Shown: positions 15,854 to 25,391, counted from the first letter of the stretch. The stretch: 64,000 bases of DNA from Cohnella abietis (GCF_004295585.1 NZ_AP019400.1:711501-775500), one strand, 5' to 3'. Made by a program: numbers and translations. Notes: generated from the sequence alone by a model not told the origin.

Positions 15854-17767
15854 ATGGATTGGGAAGCCCACATCGAACGGTGGAGCCGAACCGCTGTTAG
15901 ATTGCTAGATATTCGACAGTATCGTGTGGAGAATGACACTGTGCCTGAGCGCTATGTGGCGCATACTAGCTTTTTCGTAGTTACTACCCATGGAGAGGCG
16001 AGAGTGAATCTTTCGGGAACGGTCTATCGAACCCGTTCACTTCACATTCTGCATGGTGGAAAGGGTGCGGAGTTAGGCTTTATGCCGCTGGGAAACGACT
16101 TTGCTTGCTATTTGATTTTGTATAAAGCCGAGTGCGCCTCGCCGGAGGAGCAGGAAAGCTTCCATATTCCGTATGAATTCACTCCTTATGCGATGCTGCC
16201 TCTGCAGGAAAAGTGTCAAGCTATGTATCGCCTGTGGCAGCAATCAACCCCAATGGACAAGCTGCAGGCGCAGTCTGCCTTTCTTCCGTTTGTGTTTGAG
16301 GTTATGCGACAAATCCGCACGTCAGCAACGGAAAACGGTAGATTAAATGTCGTAACCGAAGCGATTCACTATATTCATGAGCATTACAGGAAGGCGATTA
16401 CAGCCGAGGAATTAGCCGGAATTTACAGCTGCAGCGCGAGCTACTTGTCTCGCTTGTTCAAAAGCCAGATAGGAGTAGGTCCGATTGAATACCTGATTCA
16501 TGTACGTATTCATAAAGCGAAGCAGTTTCTGCTGAGATCGGAGGCTCGTGTTCAGGAAATAGCGAGCAGCGTTGGCTATGAGGATGTCTATTACTTCAGT
16601 CGCTTGTTCAAGAAGCATACCGGCTGCTCTCCGCTTCAGTTTCGCGAAGACAGTCGGCAGACTGTTCATAATAATCCATTACGCTTGTTAAAATCGTCTA
16701 TTGTATCAGAAAGGCTTGCTCCCCATAATGAGAATGAGAATTATTATCATCCATTCAGAGAAGGGGACACATCCATGTTTAGATTTTCAAGACCAGCATT
16801 CGGAGCAATGATGATATTATGTACAACATTGCTTTTGAATGCATGCCAGACAGGCAGCAATTCAGGCAGTAACACAGGAACGCCGGCTTCCCAGCCTGCT
16901 TCAACAGCTACAGCTACCGCTACGGATAGCACAGCTGTTGAAATGCGTAGCTATAAGCATTTGAAAGGTGAGACAGAAATTCCTGTGAAGCCTCAGCGTG
17001 TGGTCAGCTTATTCCATTTGGGCGAGCTGATGACGCTTGGGGTGAAGCCTGTAGGTGCAACTACTTTTATTCTGAAGAATCCGCTGCTAAGCGATATTTC
17101 CGATATTGTAGATGTTGGAGTTCCTCCTAATGCGGAGAAGATTTTGTCGTTAGAGCCTGATCTGATTGTTACAACTGGACCATTTGCGGAGGCATTTGAG
17201 GGCGGGTACGAAGCGCTGAGCAAAATCGCACCAACGATTGTTGTGGAGCAGTACAACGATCCGTTCAAGGATGTTGAAATGTTTGGTGATATTCTCGGCA
17301 AGCAGGAAGAAGCGAAGCAATGGAAAGAGGCATTTACAGCAAAAATAGCTGATTATAAGAAGAAGATTAGCCCGTTCATTGGGGCTGATGAAACCTTCTC
17401 GATTTTGAATGTGCGTCCCGGTGCGATTTATATTTACGGTGATACCAATATGGGAGGCAACATTCTCTACAAGTATCTAGGTTTGAAGCCAACAGAAAAA
17501 GTTGAGACTGACGTCATTAATGGAGAAACATGGGAAATATCTGCCGAGGTAATCCCCGATTTCATAGGTGATCGTTTATTTCTGGCTGTGAATGAAGGTG
17601 CAGAGGAAGATATGAAGAAAGTGGAAAAGCTTATTAAGTCTTCGCCAGCGGGGAAAGCAGGAAAAATCTACAATATTGATTTCAATAAATTTCTTCTAAG
17701 TGATCCGATTTCTGTAGAAAAACAGATGGATATCATCATTAATTTGCTGGTTGAAGGCAACAATTAA
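15854..17767 (+). CDS. AraC regulator fused in frame to an iron-siderophore binding lipoprotein
   Basis: One continuous frame of 637 codons. Residues about 20-150 form an AraC-type sensor, 160-265 the two helix-turn-helix motifs (SYLSRLFKSQIGVGPIEYLI; VGYEDVYYFSRLFKKHTGCS), 266-307 a linker. From Met308 comes a complete lipoprotein: signal peptide with lipobox LLLNAC, a Ser/Thr/Ala linker, then a FhuD/BtuF-like fold (VVSLFHLGELMTLGVKPVGA, PNAEKILSLEPDLIV, LSKIAPTIVV). In Bacillus, Btr joins AraC and FhuD-like domains without a secretion signal. Here a complete secretion signal, ribosome site (AAGGGG), promoter and Fur box lie inside the linker. The likeliest reading is two ancestral neighbours whose intervening stop was lost, with the lipoprotein still made from 16775. 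The ATG at 15854 has the better ribosome site (GGGGGAAG). Confidence 0.85.
   Translation: MDWEAHIERWSRTAVRLLDIRQYRVENDTVPERYVAHTSFFVVTTHGEARVNLSGTVYRTRSLHILHGGKGAELGFMPLGNDFACYLILYKAECASPEEQESFHIPYEFTPYAMLPLQEKCQAMYRLWQQSTPMDKLQAQSAFLPFVFEVMRQIRTSATENGRLNVVTEAIHYIHEHYRKAITAEELAGIYSCSASYLSRLFKSQIGVGPIEYLIHVRIHKAKQFLLRSEARVQEIASSVGYEDVYYFSRLFKKHTGCSPLQFREDSRQTVHNNPLRLLKSSIVSERLAPHNENENYYHPFREGDTSMFRFSRPAFGAMMILCTTLLLNACQTGSNSGSNTGTPASQPASTATATATDSTAVEMRSYKHLKGETEIPVKPQRVVSLFHLGELMTLGVKPVGATTFILKNPLLSDISDIVDVGVPPNAEKILSLEPDLIVTTGPFAEAFEGGYEALSKIAPTIVVEQYNDPFKDVEMFGDILGKQEEAKQWKEAFTAKIADYKKKISPFIGADETFSILNVRPGAIYIYGDTNMGGNILYKYLGLKPTEKVETDVINGETWEISAEVIPDFIGDRLFLAVNEGAEEDMKKVEKLIKSSPAGKAGKIYNIDFNKFLLSDPISVEKQMDIIINLLVEGNN
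16701..16748 (+). promoter_or_regulatory. Promoter plus Fur box inside the fused ORF
   Basis: TTGTAT (16701-16706), 17 nt, CATAAT (16724-16729), then GAGAATGAGAATTATTATC (16730-16748), which agrees with the classical 19-bp Fur box GATAATGATAATCATTATC at 16 positions. A ribosome site and the ATG at 16775 follow. This predicts iron-repressed expression of the lipoprotein half from its own promoter. Confidence 0.7.
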
Positions 17768-17787
17768 AAGATTAATGGCACAAAGAG

Positions 17788-17824
17788 CTACCCTCTAGAG
17801 GTTCTTAGAACCTCTAGAGGGTAG
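17788..17824. terminator. Terminator, 17-bp perfect stem
   Basis: CTACCCTCTAGAGGTTC pairs perfectly with 17808-17824 around TTA and is followed by T residues; it lies 20 nt after the lipoprotein stop. Confidence 0.9.
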
Positions 17825-18079
<255 letters not shown>

Positions 18080-18089
18080 TCTATGACAA

Positions 18090-18112
18090 TTGAACTGCCA
18101 CGCCTCCACCAT
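18090..18112 (+). other. Possible tRNA/tmRNA 3'-end trace
   Basis: ACAATTGAACTGCCACGCCTCCACCA-like sequence directly before a terminator resembles the T arm, acceptor and CCA end of the fragment at 11017-11084 (shared CGCCTCCACCATG). It is too short and diverged to be certain. Confidence 0.3.
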
Positions 18113-18114
18113 GT

Positions 18115-18144
18115 AAATCCACAACCGCACGAGGTTGTGGATTT
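18115..18144 (+). terminator. Terminator, 12-bp perfect stem
   Basis: AAATCCACAACC (18115-18126) pairs with GGTTGTGGATTT (18133-18144). The rest of the 18080-18360 gap contains the palindrome at 18243 and the promoter region of the collagen-like gene. Confidence 0.7.
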
Positions 18145-18242
18145 TGCATTTACTAGATTTTTAATGATGGGAACGAATCGCGAGGCAGTGACGAAATTAT
18201 TACTTGAACTATGAGGTAATTTGAGCATAATTTTTTGCAAAA

Positions 18243-18258
18243 TGTAACCGTGGTTACA
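18243..18258. promoter_or_regulatory. Palindrome TGTAACCGTGGTTACA upstream of the collagen-like gene
   Basis: Arms TGTAACC and GGTTACA around GT, within a segment (18238-18279) that recurs in diverged form at 13028-13071 before the related remnant. Conservation between the two copies suggests an operator or upstream promoter element. Confidence 0.45.
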
Positions 18259-18360
18259 GATTAATCACCTTAAATGAATTAGAATAGTAGGAGATAACAT
18301 TTCAGGATGTTATAGAGCAACGATTTGAATACAATTTATTTATACTTAGGAGGAAGTAAT

Positions 18361-19713
18361 GTGTTTAAAAAGAAATGGCTAATTCTCGCAACAGTATTTA
18401 CGCTTGTTACCACATTAATCTCAGTACCGGTAACTCAAGCGGCAGGCATTTCCCTGAATATCAATGGGAAAAACGTACAGAATGATGTTCAGCCAGCAGT
18501 CATAAAAGGAACGGTGTTTGTACCTCTAAAGCATGTCTCCGATACATTAGATATAAAGATGAAATGGGATAGTGCAGCTCAGACAGTGACCGCTGTTAAG
18601 GACGATGTTACAGTCACTATTATTGTTGGAGATTTGGTTGCAACTGTAAAAGAGGGCTCCGAAATAACGAAGGTGACGCTTGAGCAGCCTGCACAAATCA
18701 TTCAAAACAGGGTTATGGTGCCTATACGTTTTCTAGCAGAACAATTCGATGCCAAGGTGAAATGGGATGATAAACTCAAGTCAGTTATCATCACGACTGG
18801 AGATAGCTCCTCGACTGGTTCAACTGGTACGAAAGGTGATAAAGGCGACAAAGGCGACAAAGGCGATAAAGGGGATAAAGGGGATAAAGGCGATAAAGGA
18901 GATACCGGACCAGCGGGCTCTTCTGGTTCTGGATCGTCAGGTCCAGCAGGTCCTGCGGGCGTAACAGGTCCAGCAGGTCCAACAGGTCCGCAAGGTACAC
19001 CAGGTACACCAGGTACACCAGGCACACAAGGCATACCAGGTACACCAGGCACACAAGGCATACCAGGTACACCAGGTACACCAGGCACACAAGGCATACC
19101 AGGTACACAAGGCACACAAGGCATACCAGGTACACAAGGCACACAAGGCGCACCAGGCGCACCAGGCGATAAAGGTGATAAAGGTGATAAAGGTGATAAA
19201 GGTGATAAAGGATCCTCGACCATCATTCCGTTTGCTTCCGGCGGACCGATTACTATGACGACTATTGCCGGTGGGCTAGTTGGAACGTCCAGTGCGGTCG
19301 GTTTCGGAAGTTCCGCCACAGGCTTATCATTAATCGGTGGAACTGTAGATATCACTACTACCCCCAATTATGCCTTTTCGTTACCACGTGATGGAACATT
19401 GACGTCGATATCAGCCTTTTTCAGCACATCTACGGCGTTGATTCTAGTTGGCTCATCAGTCACCATTACTGCACAATTATATAGCTCTAATAATAATACG
19501 TTCTCACCTGTTCCGGGCGCTACAGTTACGCTTTCGCCATCAATTACAGGAGTAATAGCTATAGGGAGTACCTCCAGTGGTATTACCACTGGGTTGGCTG
19601 TTCCTTTAACAAAAGGGACGCGGTATCTACTTGTCTTCTCTTCAACGGCAGCCGGGCTGACTTTGATAAATGATGTTCAAGGATATGCCAGCGCGGGTAT
19701 CGCAATAGAATAA
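18361..19713 (+). CDS. Secreted collagen-like protein with stalk domain and BclB-type C-terminus
   Basis: A 450-residue exported protein. The start is a GTG with AGGAGG seven bases upstream. Signal peptide 1-27 (ending VTQAAG), a copper-amine-oxidase-N-type stalk domain (about 30-145; [19 protein letters not shown] and [18 protein letters not shown]), then an uninterrupted Gly-X-Y region of about 45 triplets ([15 protein letters not shown]) with one break (GSSGSGSSG), and a C-terminal domain of about 150 residues like BclB/exosporium proteins ending [16 protein letters not shown]. The triplets should form a collagen triple helix trimerised by the C-terminal domain. A spore-surface or cell-surface filament is likely. 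The repeats are prone to slippage, so length may vary between strains. Confidence 0.88.
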   Translation: MFKKKWLILATVFTLVTTLISVPVTQAAGISLNINGKNVQNDVQPAVIKGTVFVPLKHVSDTLDIKMKWDSAAQTVTAVKDDVTVTIIVGDLVATVKEGSEITKVTLEQPAQIIQNRVMVPIRFLAEQFDAKVKWDDKLKSVIITTGDSSSTGSTGTKGDKGDKGDKGDKGDKGDKGDKGDTGPAGSSGSGSSGPAGPAGVTGPAGPTGPQGTPGTPGTPGTQGIPGTPGTQGIPGTPGTPGTQGIPGTQGTQGIPGTQGTQGAPGAPGDKGDKGDKGDKGDKGSSTIIPFASGGPITMTTIAGGLVGTSSAVGFGSSATGLSLIGGTVDITTTPNYAFSLPRDGTLTSISAFFSTSTALILVGSSVTITAQLYSSNNNTFSPVPGATVTLSPSITGVIAIGSTSSGITTGLAVPLTKGTRYLLVFSSTAAGLTLINDVQGYASAGIAIE

Positions 19714-19773
19714 TGACAGCGACTGCGAGGAACAAATTATTAAATAGGTAAAAATGAAATAATGTAGAGGAAG

Positions 19774-19804
19774 CCATCTAACACTTGGGGTTAGGTGGTT
19801 TTTT
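19774..19804 (+). terminator. Terminator, copy 2 of a three-member family
   Basis: CCATCTAAC pairs with GTTAGGTGG, followed by TTTTTT. The gap up to 20041 also has a long imperfect hairpin (CATAAACG...CGTTTATG, about 19854-19898, inner pair ACGCC/GGCGT) and about 30 bp duplicated from upstream of the first SUFU gene. Confidence 0.75.
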
Positions 19805-20041
19805 CTACATATCAGCAATAGAATTTTCTATACTTTTCTGATATGTCTCCGACATAAACGTTGAACGCCGTGAAAGAAAGGCGTCAGCCGTTTATGCTTG
19901 TGCTAATTAAAGTGCTGCCATTGTTTTTTCGTGGAGATTTATATGTTCCTTGCAACAAACTGATAAGATATACTGTATATACATAAATGGGATTTATTAG
20001 ATGTTGTAGATAACTATTATACATAGAGGAGATTCGCTAAG

Positions 20042-20776
20042 ATGACTAAAGAATACTCTAAAGCAGGCGATCCAATATATCGGTATGAAAATAAAGAATC
20101 GGAGTGGAGACCTCCGACATATGGTGAAGAAGGCTGGATGGAGAAAATTGGGGAGCACATGGAGAGATACTATGGGACGGTGGAGACCGTTCTGCACGAG
20201 ATTATTTCCGATTTAATTCACATTGATGTACATCATATTAAACCTACAGAACGCCATCCGTATAATGTCTTGTTCACAACGGGAATGAGTTATCTTCCTA
20301 TGAATACCCCTGAGGGGAGGGAAGATTATCGATATGCGGAATTAATGATTTGTTTGCCTCCAGATTGGCAGATATCAGACAAAGCGTTCAAAAATTCCGA
20401 TAATTATTGGCCTGTCTACTGGCTGAAAATGCTGGCAAGATTGCCTCATGAACATCATACGTGGCTGGGTGAAGGCCACACGATTCCAAACGGAGATCCG
20501 GCCGAATCTCTCTCCAATACAACTGCAATGAATGGTATTATTCTGCTTCCTCCAATTAGAGTGAGCCAGGATTTCCATACCTTGAAAATAGACGATGTAC
20601 ATAGTGTTCACTTTTACTGTCTAGTTCCGCTCTTCGGTGAGGAGATGAAATTCAAGTTAAATGAAGGTTACGATGCACTTACTGATAATTTTGATAAGTA
20701 TCAAATAGACGAATTAATTGATTTAAAAAGAAAGAACACATGCAAGCGTTCGTTCTTCTCTAGGTGGAAAGGTTAG
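20042..20776 (+). CDS. SUFU domain protein, copy 2
   Basis: A 244-residue paralogue of the protein at 10234, differing at 14 positions, six of them in the last 45 residues; the central core around YWPVYWLKMLARLPHEHHTW is identical. About 30 bp of upstream sequence, including the ribosome site, is duplicated as well. As with copy 1, the domain is best known as immunity to polymorphic toxins, and no toxin lies beside it. The clustering of changes in the tail could reflect drift or selection for a different partner. It marks the left border of the GC-richer catabolic cluster. Confidence 0.85.
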   Translation: MTKEYSKAGDPIYRYENKESEWRPPTYGEEGWMEKIGEHMERYYGTVETVLHEIISDLIHIDVHHIKPTERHPYNVLFTTGMSYLPMNTPEGREDYRYAELMICLPPDWQISDKAFKNSDNYWPVYWLKMLARLPHEHHTWLGEGHTIPNGDPAESLSNTTAMNGIILLPPIRVSQDFHTLKIDDVHSVHFYCLVPLFGEEMKFKLNEGYDALTDNFDKYQIDELIDLKRKNTCKRSFFSRWKG

Positions 20777-20805
20777 TAGCATGATTGTATTTACGCACTT
20801 CTCAA

Positions 20806-21564
20806 CTAAGAAAGTTTGATGAGTTGACCTCCGTCAATGACCATGCAGTGTCCGGTCATATACCGCGATTCGTCGCTGGCCATGAACAAAGCGGCCGAGG
20901 CGATCTCTTCTGGCTGCCCGACGCGCTTCATCGGAATTGTTTTCAAATATTCCGCAATAGCGGGCGGATTTTCAATGAGCGGCTTCGTCAGCCTAGTCTC
21001 GATAAATCCGGGGCAAAGGGAGTTTACGCGGATGTCGTACGACGCCAATTCCACCGCCATCGACATCGCCAGCAAATTAATCCCGCCCTTGGCCGCGTTG
21101 TAATGGGCTTGATCCGCCTCGGCCGCAAGACCGTTAACACTCGACATCTGGATAATGGAGCCGCCGCTTCCGAGCTTGACCATTTCCTTGGCAACTCGTT
21201 GGGAGACTAAGAAAGTTCCCTTCAGGTTAATATCCAGATGCCAGTCCCAATCCTCCTCCGTAATTTCGAGGAAAGACGCAGTGCGGTTGACGCCCGCATT
21301 GTTCACGAGAATGTCAATTCGACCCCATTCCCGTAGAGCTTCATCGACCATACGATCCACGTCTGCTCGGTATCTGATATCCGCTTCGATCGCGATCGCT
21401 TGACCGCCTTTGTCCGTTATATAAGCTGCGGTCTCTTCGAGCGCCTCTTTATCGAGACCGGCGACGGCGACTTTCGCGCCTTCCGCGGCAAACCGGACGG
21501 CAATCGCCAGACCAATTCCTTGGGAACCGCCCGTCACGAGCGCTATTTTATCCTTTAGCCTCAA
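20806..21564 (-). CDS. SDR family oxidoreductase
   Basis: A 252-residue classical short-chain dehydrogenase/reductase: cofactor motif TGGSQGIG, NNAG, catalytic Ser (MSSVNG) and YNAAK, and the PGFIETRL loop typical of the 3-oxoacyl-ACP-reductase/glucose-dehydrogenase-like group. The likely start is a TTG at 21564 with GGGAGG seven bases upstream, overlapping the end of the M20 peptidase gene by 17 nt, so it is the last gene of a four-gene operon. An NAD(P)-dependent oxidation of a hydroxyl produced by the preceding enzymes is plausible; the substrate is unknown. Confidence 0.88.
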   Translation of the reverse strand: MRLKDKIALVTGGSQGIGLAIAVRFAAEGAKVAVAGLDKEALEETAAYITDKGGQAIAIEADIRYRADVDRMVDEALREWGRIDILVNNAGVNRTASFLEITEEDWDWHLDINLKGTFLVSQRVAKEMVKLGSGGSIIQMSSVNGLAAEADQAHYNAAKGGINLLAMSMAVELASYDIRVNSLCPGFIETRLTKPLIENPPAIAEYLKTIPMKRVGQPEEIASAALFMASDESRYMTGHCMVIDGGQLIKLS

Positions 21565-22894
21565 CTTGCAAACCTCCCACGTCTTCCGAGATTCCGCACC
21601 AATCGATAATGATTTCGGCATACCACCGAATCAGAGCTTCATAAGAAGCGATATCGAGAAATTCGTCCGCCCCATGCGCGTTACCGCCGCTAGGACCGAG
21701 TACTAAAGCAGGCGTATCGCTGTACAAGTTAAACATAAAGCCGTCGCAGGCAAACGGCGATCCTGTCGGAGGCTCTGCAGAGCGACCGAGCACCCGTGCG
21801 CCGCAATCCGCGGTCAGCTCCATAAACCGGGCGGTGTTGTCGTCTTTCTTCATTTCACTTGCGGATAAATAGCGGATTAAGGGCCTGATCTGCGGTTTGC
21901 ACTTTTGTAGCAACGGATACTTGGAAATATGCGCTTCGTAAAATGCCCATAGATCCGCGATAATGCTCTCTCCGGTCATTCCGGGATAGCCTTCGATCCA
22001 GAAATTCAATTCTCCGGTCGCGGGAAGCTTCTCTTGAAGCTCGCGAGTAACGTCTCCGGAATAAATCGTCAGAAGAGTCACTTCCGCTTTCCGACCGCTT
22101 TGCCACCAAGAAGGGACCTCAAGGGTCTCCTTTCGGTAGGTATCGTATGCTCGTAGAAAATTGGCGAAATCGATCGTCGCCTCGAGCGCACTCACCAATT
22201 CTTCGCCCGCGAAGGCGATTCCGCTTCGGCCGGTGAAGGTAGCCTTCCAGATACCACCACCAAGATGTGCCGGATAGAGCCTCATATTAGAAGGCTCCGG
22301 AATAATCGCCATGTCCGGGTTTGGACCGCGAAGCCTTCCAGCAAGAGTGCCATTGGCTCCCCCGTGCTCCTCATCCACGACGCTTTCGATGTAGACGCTT
22401 CCCGCGATCGGGATGTTAAGCTCTTGAAGACATTTGACCGCCATCATTGCGGCAGCCATTCCGCCCTTCATATCATACGAGCCCCGACCGTACAATTTGC
22501 CGGAATCGACAGTCCCGGAGAAGGGGGGGTGAGTCCATGTTTCCGTTCCTTCATAGACGGTATCGGCATGCCCGGAGAACATCAAGGAGCGCCCCGGACC
22601 GCCGCCGAAAAAAGTTCCGACGACATTCGGTCGGTTGTCATAGCGGCGAGAATCCATATAAGCTACATGTTCCCGCAATCCCGGCACCTCGGAAAGCTCG
22701 TATAGATCCACTTTGGCTTCCTGCTCGCGCATCCATTTCGCCAAGAAATGCTGATACTCCGCTTCATTGCCGGTCGGAGGATGATTGACGCTTTCGATTT
22801 GCACCAGCTTGGATGCAAATGCAATCGCTTTCAATTGATTTTCCTTCATCCACCCATTAATCGATAGGGATATTTCCTCGCGGCTCTTATGCAA
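21548..22894 (-). CDS. M20 family metallopeptidase / deacylase (ArgE/DapE type)
   Basis: A 448-residue cytoplasmic zinc hydrolase. Metal-site motifs are SGHADTVYEG, YGRGSYDMKGG and VVDEEHGG, all intact, and the inserted dimerisation domain follows (about residues 200-310). The family removes acyl or aminoacyl groups from amino acids and small peptides. The start appears to be a TTG (GGGAGAG about ten bases upstream). It follows the RidA gene by 18 nt. In this cluster it may release an amino acid from an N-acylated or dipeptide precursor. Confidence 0.88.
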   Translation of the reverse strand: MHKSREEISLSINGWMKENQLKAIAFASKLVQIESVNHPPTGNEAEYQHFLAKWMREQEAKVDLYELSEVPGLREHVAYMDSRRYDNRPNVVGTFFGGGPGRSLMFSGHADTVYEGTETWTHPPFSGTVDSGKLYGRGSYDMKGGMAAAMMAVKCLQELNIPIAGSVYIESVVDEEHGGANGTLAGRLRGPNPDMAIIPEPSNMRLYPAHLGGGIWKATFTGRSGIAFAGEELVSALEATIDFANFLRAYDTYRKETLEVPSWWQSGRKAEVTLLTIYSGDVTRELQEKLPATGELNFWIEGYPGMTGESIIADLWAFYEAHISKYPLLQKCKPQIRPLIRYLSASEMKKDDNTARFMELTADCGARVLGRSAEPPTGSPFACDGFMFNLYSDTPALVLGPSGGNAHGADEFLDIASYEALIRWYAEIIIDWCGISEDVGGLQVEAKG

Positions 22895-22912
22895 CGTTTA
22901 TTCTCTCCCTCG

Positions 22913-23308
22913 TCAGCCTAGTGCTTCCCGTTTGGCGGGAGCGAATGCGATCACGTCGATTTCCACCAAATAGGCGCCCATATCAATCGGAGCGGTCGTT
23001 CTGGCCGGATAAGGGGCGTTAAACACCTCGGCGTACGTTTTATTGTAGCCTGGGAAGTCTACTGCTCGACTGACGAAAGCATTGGATTTAATAACATGAT
23101 CCATCGTCAGTCCCGCCTTTTCCAGTATGATTTCTATATTGCGCAGGCACTGCCGGGTTTGCGCTTCAATCGTATCTCCTACGACTTCTCTCGTTACAGG
23201 GTCAACGCCTACTTGACCGGACACATATACAAAATCGCCTGAACGAATAGCATGAGAGAAAGGAAGCGGAAATTGTGGTGCATTTTCAACGTGAATAGCT
23301 TTTGACAT
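22913..23308 (-). CDS. ridA: RidA/YjgF family enamine/imine deaminase
   Basis: A 131-residue RidA-type protein with the family pattern HAIRSGDFVYVSGQVGVDP, QTRQCLRNIEIILEKAGLTMDHVIK, and YPARTTAPI (the Arg that binds the carboxylate). RidA proteins hydrolyse reactive 2-aminoacrylate-like enamines made by PLP enzymes. The gene sits directly behind a PLP enzyme gene that could produce such intermediates, which fits the role. The member here may instead be a pathway-specific RidA relative. Confidence 0.9.
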   Translation of the reverse strand: MSKAIHVENAPQFPLPFSHAIRSGDFVYVSGQVGVDPVTREVVGDTIEAQTRQCLRNIEIILEKAGLTMDHVIKSNAFVSRAVDFPGYNKTYAEVFNAPYPARTTAPIDMGAYLVEIDVIAFAPAKREALG

Positions 23309-23339
23309 GAATAATCATCCCTTCAATCTAAAATGATAG

Positions 23340-24446
23340 TTACCGAATTTTACCGCGCGCATCGACTTTAATCATATGATCTATCCGGTTTCCGCGAACT
23401 CCTTGTAGCTCATCGTGCAGGTTCGCCGTTGTGCAGCAATGGTTCGGCAGAAACAGTAGCTGGTCGCCAATTTCGAATTGGACGCTTTCCGGCAAATGCA
23501 ATATCCCGTGTTCCTCGCTCAGCCGCTCCACATAAACGTCCGGGAAATCACGCAAAGTGCCATACCCAGGAACATGAGCACTGGCGTCGCTGCTGAATGT
23601 TTTCGAGCCGGCATCGATGATAGCGGTTCCCTTCCGCGGGGTGCTGACGACCGTGGCCAACACGTGCATGGCGCATTCTTCAGGTGTAATGACGCCAATC
23701 GCAAGCTGCGAGATGTCTCCGTATACGTAAGCTCCCGGGCGAATTTCCGTGACGCCGTCGATATCGCTGATAAACTTGGAAGTAGGGGTGGAACCGACAC
23801 TGATTTCTTCGATTGGAATCCCAGACTGTTCTAGCAATTGTTTAGTGCGGACAAGGCCTTCCGCTTCCACCCGGGCTGCTTCCCGTATTTGCTCCTGCGT
23901 CTTTTTTCCATAAGCAAATCCGCCGTGCGTCATCAAACCGGTCACATGCACATAAGGGAGTTTAGCAATCTCTTGAACGAGCTGGGCCGTTTCTTCGCCC
24001 GGTTCTTTCCCGCAGCGGTTCAATCCGGTATTGACGTCGATATAGAGCTTGATGTCCTTGCCGATTGAGCGTCCTAATTGGGAGAGCCCTTGTGCTACCT
24101 GCACGTTATCGGTGCTGACGATGACGTTGGCACGCTCCATCAGCCGGGCCAATCTTCTCAGCTTCGTCTCGCCTACGATCGGAAAAGCGACAAGAAAGTC
24201 GGCTATGCCTGCATCAGCCAACACCTCTGCTTCCCCTAGCTTAGCAACAGTAATCCCGCAAGCGCCGTAACGAATTTGTTCTTTCGCGATCCAAATGCTT
24301 TTGTGCGTTTTGAAATGCGGTCGCAACTTTACGCCGGCTTGGTGCGCCAATTCCGCGGTATGCCTTAGATTTCGATCCAAAATATCTAAGTCGATAAGTA
24401 CGGCGGGGGTTTCCAATTCAGCCCACGGGTGTCGATTCTGCTGCAC
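23340..24446 (-). CDS. PLP-dependent D-threonine aldolase / D-serine dehydratase-like enzyme
   Basis: A 368-residue protein with the alanine-racemase-type N-terminal barrel; the PLP lysine is Lys46 in RPHFKTHKS. The C-terminal domain ends with the metal-binding motif PNHCCTTANL seen in D-threonine aldolases and DSD1-type D-serine dehydratases. The family cleaves or dehydrates D-beta-hydroxy amino acids. The GTG start has GGGAGGA eight bases upstream. It is the first gene of the operon with ridA, the M20 peptidase and the SDR. Aldolase and dehydratase cannot be told apart from sequence. Confidence 0.87.
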   Translation of the reverse strand: MQQNRHPWAELETPAVLIDLDILDRNLRHTAELAHQAGVKLRPHFKTHKSIWIAKEQIRYGACGITVAKLGEAEVLADAGIADFLVAFPIVGETKLRRLARLMERANVIVSTDNVQVAQGLSQLGRSIGKDIKLYIDVNTGLNRCGKEPGEETAQLVQEIAKLPYVHVTGLMTHGGFAYGKKTQEQIREAARVEAEGLVRTKQLLEQSGIPIEEISVGSTPTSKFISDIDGVTEIRPGAYVYGDISQLAIGVITPEECAMHVLATVVSTPRKGTAIIDAGSKTFSSDASAHVPGYGTLRDFPDVYVERLSEEHGILHLPESVQFEIGDQLLFLPNHCCTTANLHDELQGVRGNRIDHMIKVDARGKIR

Positions 24447-24562
24447 GCTACTCGTCCTCCCTTATTCTATTTTATCTATCGAAACATATGTTTCATTAAT
24501 TCGAATGGTAACTGATGATTTCGGGTTTGTAAATACAAAAGTTTGCAAATATCGTTATTCGA

Positions 24563-25363
24563 TTAGTTATCGTTGCCCTGCGCAATCCCATGGTAATAAA
24601 TCCGCAAGCTTAATTCCTTGGCGCTTTGCTTGACCCAATCTTGGGCGCGTTGCCACAGCTCATCGGTCAGCCGCGTCTCGGGGATGGAGATGCCGATCGC
24701 GGCTACCGCTTCATTATTAGAATTGCAGATGGGAGCCGCTACGCAGCGTACGCCTTGTACAGCTTCTCCATAGCTATGGAAGAGGCCATCATCGCGTGCT
24801 TCCCGAATCTGTTCGAGCAGCTGGTCCAAGTCGTTGATCGTCGACTCCGTAAGCTTGCCCAGCGATTTATCTGAATAGATGGAGGAGATTTCTTCATCGG
24901 TGTTCTTGCTTAACATTGCCTTACCCATCGCGGTGGAATGGATGGGAAGCTTCATTCCCATATGGGAGACGAACCGGACCGGATGACTGCTTTGCTTTTC
25001 GGAGACGTAGAGAATCTTATCTCGGTCCCTGATTGACAGGAACACCGCTTCGTTAATGTCGCCTACGATTTTCAATGCGATATGCTGAAACTCGGAGATC
25101 AAATCCGTGTTCTGGGTGTATTTCGTCGCGATTTCCAGCAGCTTGTGGCCTAGGCGAAACTGTTTCTCGCTATTATCACTTTCCAGATATCCCCGCTCTA
25201 ACAAGTTTTGAATGATCTTATAGGTGCTGCTCGTCGGCAAATCCAGCCTTCGTGAAATTTCCACCAAGTTAAGCGAATGCTGTTGATCGGCAAGCAATTC
25301 TAATATATCCAACACGCGGTCGGCGGATTTTACAAAGGTGACTTGTTTCCCGGTATTTTCCAC
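24563..25363 (-). CDS. IclR family transcriptional regulator
   Basis: A 266-residue regulator with an N-terminal winged helix (ISRRLDLPTSSTYKIIQNLLERGYL) and a C-terminal IclR effector domain (KLPIHSTAMGKAML; EAVQGVRCVAAPICN). The GTG start is preceded by AGGAGGA. It lies between the degradative operon (same strand, 116 nt downstream) and the divergent aminotransferase, with a 17-bp palindrome in the shared region, so it probably controls both transcripts. Confidence 0.92.
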   Translation of the reverse strand: MENTGKQVTFVKSADRVLDILELLADQQHSLNLVEISRRLDLPTSSTYKIIQNLLERGYLESDNSEKQFRLGHKLLEIATKYTQNTDLISEFQHIALKIVGDINEAVFLSIRDRDKILYVSEKQSSHPVRFVSHMGMKLPIHSTAMGKAMLSKNTDEEISSIYSDKSLGKLTESTINDLDQLLEQIREARDDGLFHSYGEAVQGVRCVAAPICNSNNEAVAAIGISIPETRLTDELWQRAQDWVKQSAKELSLRIYYHGIAQGNDN

Positions 25364-25391
25364 AAAAACATTCCTCCTGCGAAAACAAATT

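Noticed and set aside
18702..19367. 221-residue minus-strand ORF rich in Pro-Leu-Ser repeats
   Set aside because: It is the antisense reading of the collagen triplets; no ribosome site, and the plus-strand gene has a signal peptide and domains.
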